NCBI GenBank assembly: GCA_963932465.1
Contig: OZ010791.1
Span: 150,891,915 to 150,955,914 of the forward strand
Length of the DNA stretch: 64,000 nucleotides
Direction of reading: 5' to 3'
Origin: Maratus speciosus
Lineage: Eukaryota; Arthropoda; Arachnida; Araneae; Salticidae
Shown here in pieces: positions 52,369 to 63,938 of this stretch (positions within the stretch are counted from its first letter, which is position 1; every line of letters starts with the position of its first letter). A program made the translations under genes and the position numbers. Below the pieces are notes generated by a model that made no database searches, was not told the DNA's origin, and saw only the letters and a list, made by a program, of their open reading frames with translations.

Positions 52369-53149
52369 ATGAATATGGATGTTATTAATGATACACAATC
52401 GACTACTGTCGACAATTTGGATAAGATGAGTGAACAGGAGATAAAAGATGTGCCCGTTTCGATTAGTAAAAGTATTCCTGCTTCATCGGAAATGTTTAAA
52501 TTGCCTTATATTTGTGGAAAATGTAAAGCAGAATTTTACGAGAAACACGAGTTTTTAAAACATATGAACATTCACTTAAAAAAAAAAACTTTTTATGTGC
52601 GACGTTTGTGGAATGTTGTTTTTGCGAAAGAGTTCATTATTGGAACATATGATAATACATCGCATGGCATCTACCATGTATCAATGTGAAACATATGGTA
52701 AATCTTTTTGAAGAAAGAGTGTGTTAATCAGACACACAAAGTTTCATTTAGAAAAAAGGCCTTTGAGTTGTGACAAGTGTAAGAAAACATTCGTTCAACA
52801 ATGTGATTTACGAAAGCATTTGTTAATTCACATTAAAGACGGAAAATTTCATAAATGTGCACAATACGAAGAAACGTTTTCGAGAAAAATGGACTTAAGG
52901 AATCATCTTAAAATTCACATCATTCCGAAGAAAAGTGAGCTCTCCAAGCAATTCAAATGTGATGATTGTGACCAAGTTTTTTCTGATAAATTCGACTTAG
53001 TTGAACACAGAAAAATTCATCTTTCACCCACCCAACTTAAATTGGAACAGCGTAATGGATTGATTAAGCAATTAGAAGAATTAATACTTCAATTAAGAAC
53101 TTTGCAAAATGAAATATCTTCTTCAAATATCGAATTTTCAGTGATTTGA
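52369..53149 (+). pseudogene. Intronless C2H2 zinc-finger gene, decayed
   Basis: An ATG at 52369 opens a frame with an acidic/Ser-rich N-terminus and finger 1 (YICGKCKAEF..HMNIH). A poly(A) tract at 52579-52589 shifts the frame. Finger 2 follows in a second frame and an in-frame TGA lies near 52709; from 52721 the frame is open to 53149. Six finger-like units are visible in all. Units 3 and 5 have Tyr in place of the second Cys (CETYGK, CAQYEE), so they should not bind zinc normally. The C-terminus is a Leu/Gln-rich coiled-coil-like segment (LEQRNGLIKQLEELI). It would be DNA-binding if intact. The 3' half is repeated inverted in the right palindrome arm. Confidence 0.75.
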
Positions 53150-54490
53150 AATAGACATATGTTTTCATTATACATATGTAATCATTTTTGTAACTAACGA
53201 AAAATAAAATTTTTCTGAATTGGGAAAACGTGTATGTTTTCATTTTAACAAGATGTCTTAGTATTTTATTGCTCCCACTACAAATGAACTTGATTTTTTT
53301 TTCGAAGTGAATGAAACTCTAATAATATTTTAGAAATACATTTTTTTTATTTTTAAGTTTTCTTCATTTAACTCACTCTATTAATTTGAAACGAATGCAA
53401 AATTGAAGTATATTTTAATAAAGTTAAAATAATAAAGTTATAATGATAAAGTTTTAGTAATATTAATGAGTAGCATTACTAATAATTGTAAATGAATTTA
53501 ATCATCTACTAACTAATTTAATCAACTATCAACATTTTTGAGGGGATATATTAAAGGAAGTATGTATCCACTCATTATTTTATTCAATTTCATATGAGTA
53601 TGACTACATCGTAATAAAAACTATTTTAAACAATCAACTTCTATTACTTTTGTTTAGAGGGATTAGAAAATGAAGTTATTTAAATTATTGTTATCTTTAT
53701 TACATCTTTTTTAAAGTTTAATTAACAAATAATTAATTTAATTAATTTGAGTATAATTATCATTTTAGTATAATTATCATTCGATTATATTTATCCACTC
53801 ATTATTTTAATCCATTTCATATAAGTTTAATTATCTACACTCTATTTATTTTAATCAATTTCATGAGAAAAATATAATGAACTTGCGTTTCATTTTCCAT
53901 GTGTTGCCATTCACAAGTTTAAAAAATAACTATCATAATAACATATTCATGCTAGCATTAATCATGCTTTTCTGGTTAATCATCAATTTGAAAAATTTAC
54001 TTGATACCGATTTTTAACTGAAACCGTCACTGATTTGAATTCATATAAATATAATTATTCGCAATTTTAATCAATTTCATTTGAGTCTAATTAATTTAAT
54101 TTGAGTATAATTATCCACTCATTATTTTAATCCATTTCATATAAGTATAATTATAACTTCCACTATATATTTTAATTAGTTTCATATGAATAAAATTATT
54201 ATTTGTACTGAACTTGTGATTCACTCATCGTGTGTTGCCATTCTCAAGTTTGAAAAATATCTAACATGATGAAATATTCATACTAGCAATAGTCATGCTT
54301 TTCGACTCAGTCGGCGATTTGAAAATTTAGTCCCTCACGGTTTTTTAATTAATGCGATTGTTTCTAACTGAAACCGTCACTGATTTGAACTTATGTTAAT
54401 AATCGTTTCGAAATCATCTCAATCAGTTTACTGTTGACTTTTGATCAGACTGCACCACATACTGTTTTCTATTTAAAATGGCTTGAGAAT
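53150..54490. other. AT-rich intergenic DNA with a ~335-bp direct duplication
   Basis: Two diverged tandem copies end CTGAAACCGTCACTGATTTGAA at about 54043 and 54392; each contains GTTGCCATTC.CAAGTTT and CATGCTTTTC. ATAATTATCCACTCATTATT-type phrases recur throughout. The same duplication occurs in the right arm. Confidence 0.7.
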
Positions 54491-54495
54491 TAAAT

Positions 54496-55623
54496 ATGCT
54501 GAAAAGATCTCCCCTAGAAATGAATTGCGTAGCAAAGTATCAACGTTTAGAATCATCTTTGGATACTGATATGAAGGAATTAAATCTCCCAAGTTTAGAA
54601 TTTTGTAATTCAAACGAGAACTGTTCAACATTACCCTCAAACAAGGATTTACATGCTGCAGAACCCAAGTTCGATATGGATTCGACGATCCCAATATCCA
54701 CTCATAATGATGACGACGCAACTTCTACTATGAGTTTTTTGGACACTGTTTTTAATGACGTAGATTTTAAAAATCTGGAATCCTTCATTTACCCAAGTAC
54801 CTCAATTTCATCATCACAAGAACCAACAAATGCTGTTTTGAATACAATACAAGATCCCCTTATGAAAGACATTCCCAAAAGCAAACCACGCAATTTTAGC
54901 ATGATTGAAATCAAGTTGAGTGATTGTGTTTATTTAATTTTAAAACATCGCATCAAACGATTTTATGTGTATATCGGGGAGTTTAAACGCAATGTGATTA
55001 GTAATGAAGAAATGATGACGAAAAATAGACTTTTGATGGACATTAATACGTGGTATGAATTTCAATCGAAACTTTTTGCTTTTAATTTGAAATATAAATC
55101 CTCATCATTTATTGCTAATAATACTCTGTTGGTAATGAATCACAATAATAGCACTATGCGAATTAAAAACTTGATGAATTTTTCACATTTTGACTTAAAC
55201 GATTGCCAATTATTAAATTTGAAGGATAAAGTTCATCATTTTAACAAGAAGCTTTTGCAACACATGTATAAAAATTATCTACCACGTTTAATTAAGCAAA
55301 AATGTACACCAGGTGACGTAACCATCGAAAATGAATCTGCTTTATTTTCAAAGCTCATCAAGTGTATTGAGAGTAATGTAGTGACTATTTTAAACCAAAT
55401 TTATGAGTGCGTAGGATGTATTTTTGAACACGAAAGCATGAGTCTTCATACATGTTTCACATTTAATAATCGCGAAAAGTTTAATCAACTAGGGGACACG
55501 GTATTAATGTTAGTGAATTTCGATTATGTTGTTTCTATGTTTTTAAACGGAACTGGGTGTGTTAGTAAAAACTTTTTATGTAACATCAATGTAGAAACTA
55601 TACAATATGTATTGTTTAAATAA
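54496..55623 (+). CDS. Unrecognised 375-aa intronless protein gene (left-arm copy, intact)
   Basis: Single open frame from ATG to TAA with no introns. The first ~145 residues are Ser/Asn/Asp-rich and probably disordered. The rest looks globular with alternating helix-like segments (SDCVYLILKHRIKRFYVYIG, MLVNFDYVVSMFLNG). Near the C-terminus, residues around 300-320 show C..C....H.....H.C (ECVGCIFEHESMSLHTCF), a likely zinc-binding cluster. No signal peptide or clear membrane segment. I cannot name a family. The neighbour is the zinc-finger gene on the same strand. The intact frame, while the right copy has a stop, suggests recent duplication or relaxed selection. Confidence 0.75.
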   Translation: MLKRSPLEMNCVAKYQRLESSLDTDMKELNLPSLEFCNSNENCSTLPSNKDLHAAEPKFDMDSTIPISTHNDDDATSTMSFLDTVFNDVDFKNLESFIYPSTSISSSQEPTNAVLNTIQDPLMKDIPKSKPRNFSMIEIKLSDCVYLILKHRIKRFYVYIGEFKRNVISNEEMMTKNRLLMDINTWYEFQSKLFAFNLKYKSSSFIANNTLLVMNHNNSTMRIKNLMNFSHFDLNDCQLLNLKDKVHHFNKKLLQHMYKNYLPRLIKQKCTPGDVTIENESALFSKLIKCIESNVVTILNQIYECVGCIFEHESMSLHTCFTFNNREKFNQLGDTVLMLVNFDYVVSMFLNGTGCVSKNFLCNINVETIQYVLFK

Positions 55624-56560
55624 TAAATTTTGTTGTTTTTGTTTATTCATTTAGTCTATCTTTTAATTATGACAATCTATATTGGAAAAAAAGAAATTAA
55701 CAATTACTTAATCAAAATGTATATATATATATATACAAGTTTTTATTTTTGAATTTAAAATGAATTCCAAGTTATTAATATTTTTAATAATGAAAATAAA
55801 AGTTTTCTACTTTTGCAATTTAATGAAATTATATTTACAAGTTAAAAAATTATTTTTGAAATAAATTTCAAATCTAGTGGAAATACATTTTTCAAGTTTT
55901 ACAATTTTAGAAAAAAGTTTTCACTTCAAGTTAAAAATATATTTTGAAATAAATTTTTTCAATTCAAGTTAAAATTAAATTTTAAATTTTACAATTTCAG
56001 AAATAAAGTTTTCAATTAATCAAATTTTTTTTTTAAATTAAACTATTCGTTGTAAAATTTTTTTATCTATGCTTTTATGTTTGCATACTACAGATAGATG
56101 TGTAGTATATACTGTGTTTTATGTAAGAACAATTATTTAATAGTTCAAAATTATTTACAAGTTAGAAAAATATACTATGTAAGAACAAATATTTTATTAG
56201 TCTAATTATATTTATAAGTTAGAAAAAAAATTACTATTTTCAATTTAAAATAAGTTTTCTAAAAATTGCAAAAATATTTTATCAGTTTTAAAAAATTATA
56301 TAATTTTTTTTTTATATTTTTTTACGTTTTACAATTTAAGAAATAAAGTTATAAAAGTTTTTAAAAATTTTCATCAGTTAAAATTTTTTTTGTTTGTTCA
56401 ATTCATTATATAAATTTTTTTAATCATGCTTACATACTACATATAAATATGTAGTATGTTCACAATGTGATATATTGTATACTATGTAACATAGTATATA
56501 CTATGTTTCATATAAGAACAAAGATTTTTCTAGTTCAAAATTATTTACAAGTATAGGAAA
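55624..56560. other. Very AT-rich arm sequence
   Basis: Non-coding. Includes (TA)n near 55719-55736 and short palindromes such as CATAGTATATACTATG near 56491. Nothing coding. Confidence 0.6.
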
Positions 56561-57360
56561 ATGTTTTATTAGTTTTTCAATTTAAAAAAAGTTTTCTAAA
56601 AAATATTTTATAAGTTTTACAAAAGAAAAAAAATTTCAATTAAGTTTTCTAAAAAATATTTTATAAGTTTTACAAAAGAAAAAAAATTTCAATTTAGTTT
56701 TCTAAAAAATATTTTATAAGTTTTACAAAAAAATAAATCAATTCAGTTACAAGTGTAGAAAAATGTTTTATTAGTTTTTCAATTTAAAAAAAGTTTTCTA
56801 AAAAGTATTTTATAAGTTTTACAAAAGAAAAAAATTTCAATTAAGTTTTCTAAAAAATATTTTATTAGTTTTACAAAAGAAAAAAAATTTCAATTTAGTT
56901 TTCTAAAAAATATTTTATAAGTTTTACAAAAAAATAAATCAATTCAGTTACAAGTGTAGAAAAATGTTTTATTAGTTTTTCAATTTAAAAAAAGTTTTCT
57001 AAAAAATATTTTATAAGTTTTACAAAAGAAAAAAATTTCAATTAAGTTTTCTAAAAAATATTTTATAAGTTTTAGAAAAGAAAAAAATTTTAATTAAGTT
57101 TTCTAAAAAATATTTTTTAGAAAACTTTTTTTAAATTGAAAAACTAATAAAACATTTTTCTACACTTGTAACTGAATTGATTTATTTTTTTGTAAAACTT
57201 ATAAAATATTTTTTAGAAAACTTAATTGAAATTTTTTTTTCTTTTGTAAAACTTATAAAATATTTTTTAGAAAACTTAATTGAAATTTTTTTTCTTTTGT
57301 CAAACTTATAAAATATTTTTTAGAAAACTTTTTTAGATTGAAAAACTAATAAAACATTTT
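56560..57360. repeat. AT-rich tandem array around the palindrome axis
   Basis: Units of ~44 bp (AGTTTTCTAAAAAATATTTT plus ATAAGTTTTACAAAAGAAAA) are organised in a ~190-bp higher-order repeat that also contains CAGTTACAAGTGTAGAAAAA. The left side has about 550 bp of array and the right side about 250 bp in inverted orientation. Confidence 0.85.
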
Positions 57361-57369
57361 CCTATACTT

Positions 57370-58285
57370 GTAAATAATTTTGAACTAGAAAAATCTTTGT
57401 TCTTATATGAAACATAGTATATACTATGTTACATAGTATACAATATATCACATTGTGAACATACTACATATTTATATGTAGTATGTAAGCATGATTAAAA
57501 AAATTTATATAATGAATTGAGCAAACAAAAAAAATTTTAACTGATGAAAATTTTTAAAAACTTTTATAACTTTATTTCTTAAATTGTAAAACGTAAAAAA
57601 ATATAAAAAAAAAATTATATAATTTTTTAAAACTGATAAAATATTTTTGCAATTTTTAGAAAGCTTATTTTAAATTGAAAACTAGTAATTTTTTTCCTAA
57701 CTTGTAAATATAATTCGACTAATAAGATATTTGTTCTTACATAGTACATTTTTCTAACTTGTAAATAATTTTGAACTATTAAATAATTGTTCTTACATAA
57801 AGCATAGTATATACTACAAATCTATCTGTAGTATGCAAACATAAAAGCATAGATAAAAAAATTTTACAACGAATAGTTTAATTTAAAAAAAATTTGATTA
57901 ATTGAAAACTTTATTTCTGAAATTGCAAAATTTAAAATTTAATTTTAACTTGAATTGAAAAAATTTATTTCAAAATATGTTTTTAACTTCAAGTGAAAAC
58001 TTTTTTCTAAAATTGTAAAACTTGAAAAATGTATTTCCACTAGATTTGAAATTTATTTCAAAAATAATTTTTTAACTTGTAAATATAATTTTATTAAATT
58101 GCAAAAGTAGAAAACTTTTATTTTCATTATTAAAAATATTAATAACTTGGAATTCATTTTAAATTCAAAAATAAAAACTTGTATATATATATATACATTT
58201 TGATTAGGTAATTGTTAATTTCTTTTTTTTCAATATCGATTGTCATAATTAAAAGATAGACTAAATGAATAAACAAAAACAACAA
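57370..58285. other. AT-rich non-coding part of the right arm
   Basis: Mirror of 55624-56550; near-identical but with small substitutions. Nothing coding. Confidence 0.6.
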
Positions 58286-58291
58286 AATTTA

Positions 58292-59419
58292 TTATTTAAA
58301 CAATACATATTGTATAGTTTCTACATTGATGTTACATAAAAAGTTTTTACTAACACACCCAGTTCCGTTTAAAAACATAGAAACAACATAATCGAAATTC
58401 ACTAACATTAATACCGTGTCCCCTAGTTGATTAAACTTTTCGCGATTATTAAATGTGAAACATGTATGAAGACTCATGCTTTCGTGTTCAAAAATACATC
58501 CTACGCACTCATAAATTTGGTTTAAAATAGTCACTACATTACTCTCAATACACTTGATGAGCTTTGAAAATAAAACAGATTCATTTTCGATGGTTACGTC
58601 ACCTAGTGTACATTTTTGCTTAATTAAACGTGGTAGATAATTTGTATACATGTGTTGCAAAAGCTTCTTGTTAAAATGATGAACTTTGTCCTTCAAATTT
58701 AATAATTGGCAATCGTTTAAGTCAAAATGTGAAAAATTCATCAAGTTTTTAATTCGCATAGTGCTATTATTGTGATTCATTACCAACAGAGTATTATTAG
58801 CAATAAATGATGAGGATTTATATTTCAAATTAAAAGCAAAATGTTTCGATTGAAATTCATACCACGTATTAATGTCCATCAAAAGTCTATTTTTCGTCAT
58901 CATTTCTTCATTACTAATCACATTGCGTTTAAACTCCCCGATATACACATAAAATCGTTTGATGAGATGTTTTAAAATTAAATAAACACAATCACTCAAC
59001 TTGATTTCAATCATGCTAAAATTGCGTGGTTTGCTTTTGGGAATGTCTTTCATAAGGGGATCTTGTATTGTATTCAAAACAGCATTTGTTGGTTCTTGTG
59101 ATGATGAAATTGAGGTACTTGGGTAAATGAAGGATTCCAAATTTTAAAAATCTACGTCATTAAAAACAGTGTCCAAAAAACTCATAGTAGAAGTTGCGTC
59201 GTCATCATTATGAGTGAATATTGGGATCGTCGAATCCATATCGAACTTGGGTTCTGCAGCATGTAAATCCTTGTTTGAGGGTAATGTTGAACAGTTCTCG
59301 TTTGAATTACAAAATTCTAAACTTGGGAGATTTAATTCCTTCATATCAGTATCCAAAGATGATTCTAAACGTTGATACTTTGCTACGCAATTCATTTCTA
59401 GGGGAGATCTTTTCAGCAT
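58292..59419 (-). pseudogene. Right-arm copy of the 375-aa gene, with one internal stop
   Basis: Same length and order as 54496-55623. A single A-to-T change turns a Lys codon into TAA (59141-59143), splitting the frame into 91- and 282-codon parts. Other differences are missense, such as Arg/Leu, Leu/His, Lys/Thr, Pro/Leu and Ala/Val at single sites. The Cys/His cluster is kept. Confidence 0.8.
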
Positions 59420-60766
59420 ATTTAATTCTCAAGCCATTTTAAATAGCAAACAGCATGTGGTGTAGTCTGATCAAAAGTCAACAGTAAACTGATTGAGATG
59501 ATTTCGAAACGATTATTAACATAAGTTCAAATCAGTGACGGTTTCAGTTAGAAACAATCGCATTAATTAAAAAACCGTGAGCGACTAAATTTTCAAATCG
59601 CCGACTGAGTCGAAAAGCATGACTATTGCTAGTATGAATATTTCATCATGTTAGATATTTTTCAAACTTGAGAATGGCAACACACGATGAGTGAATCACA
59701 AGTTCAGTACAAATAATAATTTTATTCATATGAAATTAATTAAAATATATAGTGGGAGTTATAATTATACTTATATGAAATGGATTAAAATAATGAGTGG
59801 ATAATTATACTCAAATTAAATTAATTAGACTCAAATGAAATTGATTAAAATTGTGAATAATTATATTTATATGAATTCAAATCAGTAACGGTTTCAGTTA
59901 AAAATCGGTATCAAGTAAATTTTTCAAATTGATGATTAAACCGAAAAGCATGATTAATGCTAGCATGAATATTTCATTATGATAGTTATTTTTTAAACTT
60001 GTGAATGGCAACACATGGAAAATGAAACGCAAGCTCATTATATTTTTTCTCATGAAATTGATTAAAATAAATAGTGTGTAGATAATTAAACTTATATGAA
60101 ATGGATTAAAATAATGAGTGGATAAATATAATCAAATTATAATTATACTAAAATGATAATTATACTCAAATTAATTAAATTAATTATTTGTTAATTAAAC
60201 TTTAAAAAATATGTAATAAAGATAACAATAATTTAAATAACTACATTTTCTAATCCCTCTAAACAAAAGTAATAGAAGTTGATTGTTTAAAATAGTTTTT
60301 ATTACGATATAGTCATACTCATATGAAATTGAATAAAATAATGAGTGGATACATACTTCCTTTAATATATCCCCTCAAAAATGTTGATAATTGATTAAAT
60401 TAATTAGTAGATGATTAAATTCATTTACAATTATTAGTAATGCTACTCATTAATATTACTAAAACTTTATCATTATAACTTTATTATTTTAACTCTATTA
60501 AAATATACTTCAATTTTGAATTGGTTTCAAATTAATAGAGTGAGTTAAATGAAGAAAACTTAAAAATAAAAAAAATGTATTTCTAAAATAATATTAGAGT
60601 TTCATTCACTTCGAAAAAGAAATCAAGTTCATTTGTAGTGGGAGCAATAAAATACTAAGACATCTTGTTAAAATGAAAACATACACGTTTTCCCAATTCA
60701 GAAAAATTTTATTTTTCGTTAGTTACAAAAATGATTACATATGTATAATGAAAACATATGTCTATT

Positions 60767-60995
60767 TCAAATCACTGAAAATTCGATATTTGAAGAAGAT
60801 ATTTCATTTTGCAAAGTTCTTAATTGAAGTGTTAATTCTTCTAATTGCTTAATCAATCCATTACGCTGTTCCAATTTAAGTTGGGTGGGTGAAAGATGAA
60901 TTTTTCTGTGTTCAGCTAAGTCGAATTTATCAGAAAAAACTTGGCCACAATCATCACATTTGAATTGCTTGGAGAGCTCACTTTTCTTCGGAATG
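60767..60995 (-). pseudogene. Right-arm zinc-finger gene, 3' fragment
   Basis: Encodes finger 6 (FKCDDCGQVFSDKFDLAEHRKIH region) and the coiled-coil tail, nearly as in the left arm. Upstream the frame runs into the CACTA-like element; the interrupted gene resumes at 63939. Confidence 0.85.
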
Positions 60996-61214
60996 CACTG
61001 CAAATAGAGGCATCTTAAATTAAGATACATATGTGACTTAAAAAGAATTTCAGACACTTAAGTGTCTGAATCTGAAAATTCAGTCACAATAGATGTCTTA
61101 ATTTAAAACACCTAAGTGTCTTACTATGATCATAGTGTACACGAACTGATAAAAGTGTCTAAAAAATCTGCAAGTGTCTAATTTTAAGACACTTTGTAAC
61201 TCCGCTCCGCATTC

Positions 61215-61655
61215 ACCAGGGGGCACACTCAGTTGCGCATGCGTCTTCCTTTCGAACTCGATGTTCGTTTGTAATTCAAACTGAATGCTTGTTTTTATGT
61301 ACGCGTACATTTTAACTAATAATTTATTTTGACTTGATTGTTTTTTGCGGAATGTGAGGTACCGGGATTTAATTTCTATCGACACAGTGGTACTCCGTAT
61401 TAATATTTATCTATAAAACTAATATAGTGTTCTTCATCTCGTCAAATTTGTAAAGAGAACTGTTGTCTGGCGGGCTATGTTTTCAGGATGGAAATTTTCC
61501 ATTCTTTTAACAGAGCTAGCCGGATATGCAAGGGGATTTTATTTTTTAAATATCAAAGTCTGCCTAACTAACGGATACTAACGTAACCTCCAATCCGGAC
61601 GTCCTCTCGGCGAATGTGCTTTTGGAATAATCAGACCTTTTCCCAGGTAAGTGGG
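61215..61655 (+). promoter_or_regulatory. Conserved promoter-like block with a splice donor inside the CACTA-like family
   Basis: TTGCGCATGCG (61231-61241), resembling an NRF1 site, lies about 400 bp before TTTTCCCAGGTAAGTGGGG, a consensus 5' splice site. Both features, and the sequence between, are conserved in copy 1 (complement about 41710-42120). This could be a captured promoter and first exon. No coding frame is shared. Confidence 0.4.
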
Positions 61656-61699
61656 GTCTTAACTATGTATTTAAAACTCTCTGGGAATATTTTCTCTTT

Positions 61700-63100
61700 A
61701 AATGGAGACCTCACACGAGTCTATAGCTTTATTAGTTCCTGAGTTATGCCAAAATATGTTCAAAGCATTTTGCCTATGGTATTTCCATGTTAAAATTTTA
61801 TTTTGCTAATATTTAAATTTCTACTCTTCAAATCATCTGCAATCATATTTCTGTATTATTTTCTATCCAATGTTATCTTTAAAATAAATTTTGGTGTGTC
61901 TGCATGGTGTATATTAGCGGTTACTGAATTTATTAATTTTACACCTTCCTAAGCCTTTTCTTATGTAGCCATTACTTTAAAAATCGCAGTGACATCGCCT
62001 GTTGATTGGCTCATACTTCTTAATTACCATCAAGACTACCTTAATAGTATTTTTTTGGTGTAATTATTACTCTGAAGTACCCTTTTTAATTATTTATTTA
62101 TGTATACAATATTTTTATAAGCATTTAATACGGCAGCATTTGTAATGTTTACATCGATTTTTACATTTCTGATAGATTTATTGTTATGTACTGGAATTCA
62201 ACAGCATTTATAGTAAACATTCCTGTTAATAGCTGCTTTTATTTATTATTTATGCTTTTCTTGTCTAATGAAGTTTTCTTCTGCCTCATAATGTGTACAT
62301 CATAAATTTTAAAAAAGAATATAGTTCGAACATCCTTCCATTCATTGATTCCCCCATATATTTAATACAGCGAATTACTTGTGTTCATTTATTTATTTTA
62401 AAATGTTTTGACTGATAAAAATCATTAAATCCGGTCATTCTAATTAAAGGATTTCCCTTTGCTATAATTTTAGTGTTTCCGAGTAGTTTAGAAATATCCC
62501 ATTTGCCATACTGAAAATAGTCAATATATAATCTTTTTTAATTTTCAACATCAATGATTCAAAAGTCAAAACCACAGCTTCACGATTTGATTGTTTGAAC
62601 GGAAATTGACGTCACTATATAGACGTTGACGTAGAAAAAAATTTGTTGATGTCAACAAATCTTACTTAAAGATTTAGAAAAAGGATCTCACGTTATCTCT
62701 AGTCACTTTGTTAAATTTTAATGATTATTTTTAGATTCTTAAATTCATGTAATCATGTACCGTTAACGTAACTGTAAGAATGCGGTAAAAATATACAGAT
62801 ATATTTCATTTGAAATAATTATATAATATTGATTTTTTTTTATTATTTTTAGTAAAAAAGTAATTTGAAATTAAAAATGAATACAAAGTAAAGAGGTAGA
62901 TTTTTATAAAATATTTATTTGCATATAGCTAGATTTTGCACTTAAAACTGACACGTACATTTATCGAATCATAATACAGGGTTGGAATTTTTCCAGAAGG
63001 AGGGCCTGATTAAAGCATGGGCAGAACCCCCCATGCTTTAACCCCCCCCCCCCTGCAGACGCCCCCTCCCCCTACGATTTTACGTGCTCCAAATTCGATA
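61700..63100. other. AT-rich interior of CACTA-like copy 2
   Basis: Non-coding; ends in a C-rich run (63041-63072) that corresponds to the C/G-rich part of copy 1 near 33430-33450. Confidence 0.5.
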
Positions 63101-63218
63101 TGGATTTTTTTTTTTAAAGCTTATATTTTAAATGTGCTTCAACATTGTATTGATTATAATCAGCATTTTGAACTTTAAAAGTAGAATTGGATTAAAAACT
63201 AAATAAAAAAAATAAATA

Positions 63219-63556
63219 CAGTAAAAACTCTCAATCGCGGCCACCTCGCGAATTGAACGCGTTTTGGAACGTTGAACTTGCCTGCTATTCGATTGTGTTC
63301 GCTTTTATGAGGTAAAAAAAATGTATTTATCTTGGAAAAGGTCAGTGTTCGCTGAAGAAAATTGTCCTATGAAAGTTTTGTTGTAAAATCTCCATAACGG
63401 ACACTCCTACATAGAGGACACAACTATTTAAGAAGCACATTTTTTATTAACAACATGCACATATTTTATATTTTTTTACCTCAGAAAAACAGACACTTCC
63501 GAATGGCGAACAAATTCCACAGTTCTAAGGCGCCTACTATAGAGAGGTTTTACTGT
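63219..63556. repeat. pogo-type TIR fragment inside CACTA-like copy 2
   Basis: Bounded by CAGTAAAAACTCTCAAT and AGAGAGGTTTTACTG, with TA at each side. Homologous to the fragments at 33598-34120 and related to the free element at 27106-27321. Confidence 0.65.
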
Positions 63557-63938
63557 ATTGTAACAAATATTTTAATTTTTAGTCTTATTCTACTCTATAA
63601 ATTCAAAATATTGATTATAATCAGTACAATGTCGAAAAAGATTTCAATTATCAGCGTTATGAAAATTGCATACCATATTTTGGAGCCCCTAAAATCAGGC
63701 TGTGGAGGGGGGGGGAGGGGGGTAGAATAATGGCCATATATTTTTCCAGGATCAACGTGGTCAAACATGACTACGTATAATGCTTCAAAAAAATGGCTGC
63801 GATTCAGACGTTTGAAGTGTCTAAAATTCAGATGCAAAAAGTGTCTGAAAAAATTCAGACATTTTAAAATGTCTGAAAATTGAACACTCCGTTTCAGACA
63901 CTTAAGAGTCTGAATTTAAGACATTTCGATTTACAGTG

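Larger units (their letters stand above)
52861..57111 (+). repeat. Left arm of a large palindrome
   Basis: Sequence 52861-57111 returns as its reverse complement from 57112 to 60995 and again at 63939-64000. The axis is the perfect palindrome AAAAAATATTTTTT (57105-57118), with no spacer. The arms differ by scattered substitutions and by array length near the axis. The left arm may extend further left, since the right partner runs off the window. Confidence 0.95.
57112..60995 (-). repeat. Right arm of the palindrome, proximal part
   Basis: Reverse complement of about 52921-57111, with a shorter central array. It is interrupted at 60995/60996 by the CACTA-like element; the distal part follows at 63939. 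Confidence 0.95.
60996..63938 (-). mobile_element. CACTA-like transposon copy 2, inserted in the zinc-finger gene
   Basis: Left end CACTGCAAATAGAGGC; right end GATTTACAGTG; termini match copy 1 (33213-43660) in inverted orientation. TG flanks both sides (60994-60995 and 63939-63940), and removing 2943 bp plus one TG restores the palindrome sequence exactly. Subterminal CAGACACTTAAGTGTCTG palindromes are present at both ends. No transposase frame; the 95-aa frame at 61098-61385 is unrecognised. Confidence 0.88.

Noticed and set aside
60767..61057. 96-aa zinc-finger protein with a new N-terminus
   Set aside because: Its first ~25 residues come from the CACTA-like terminus; it is the interrupted gene read into the insertion.
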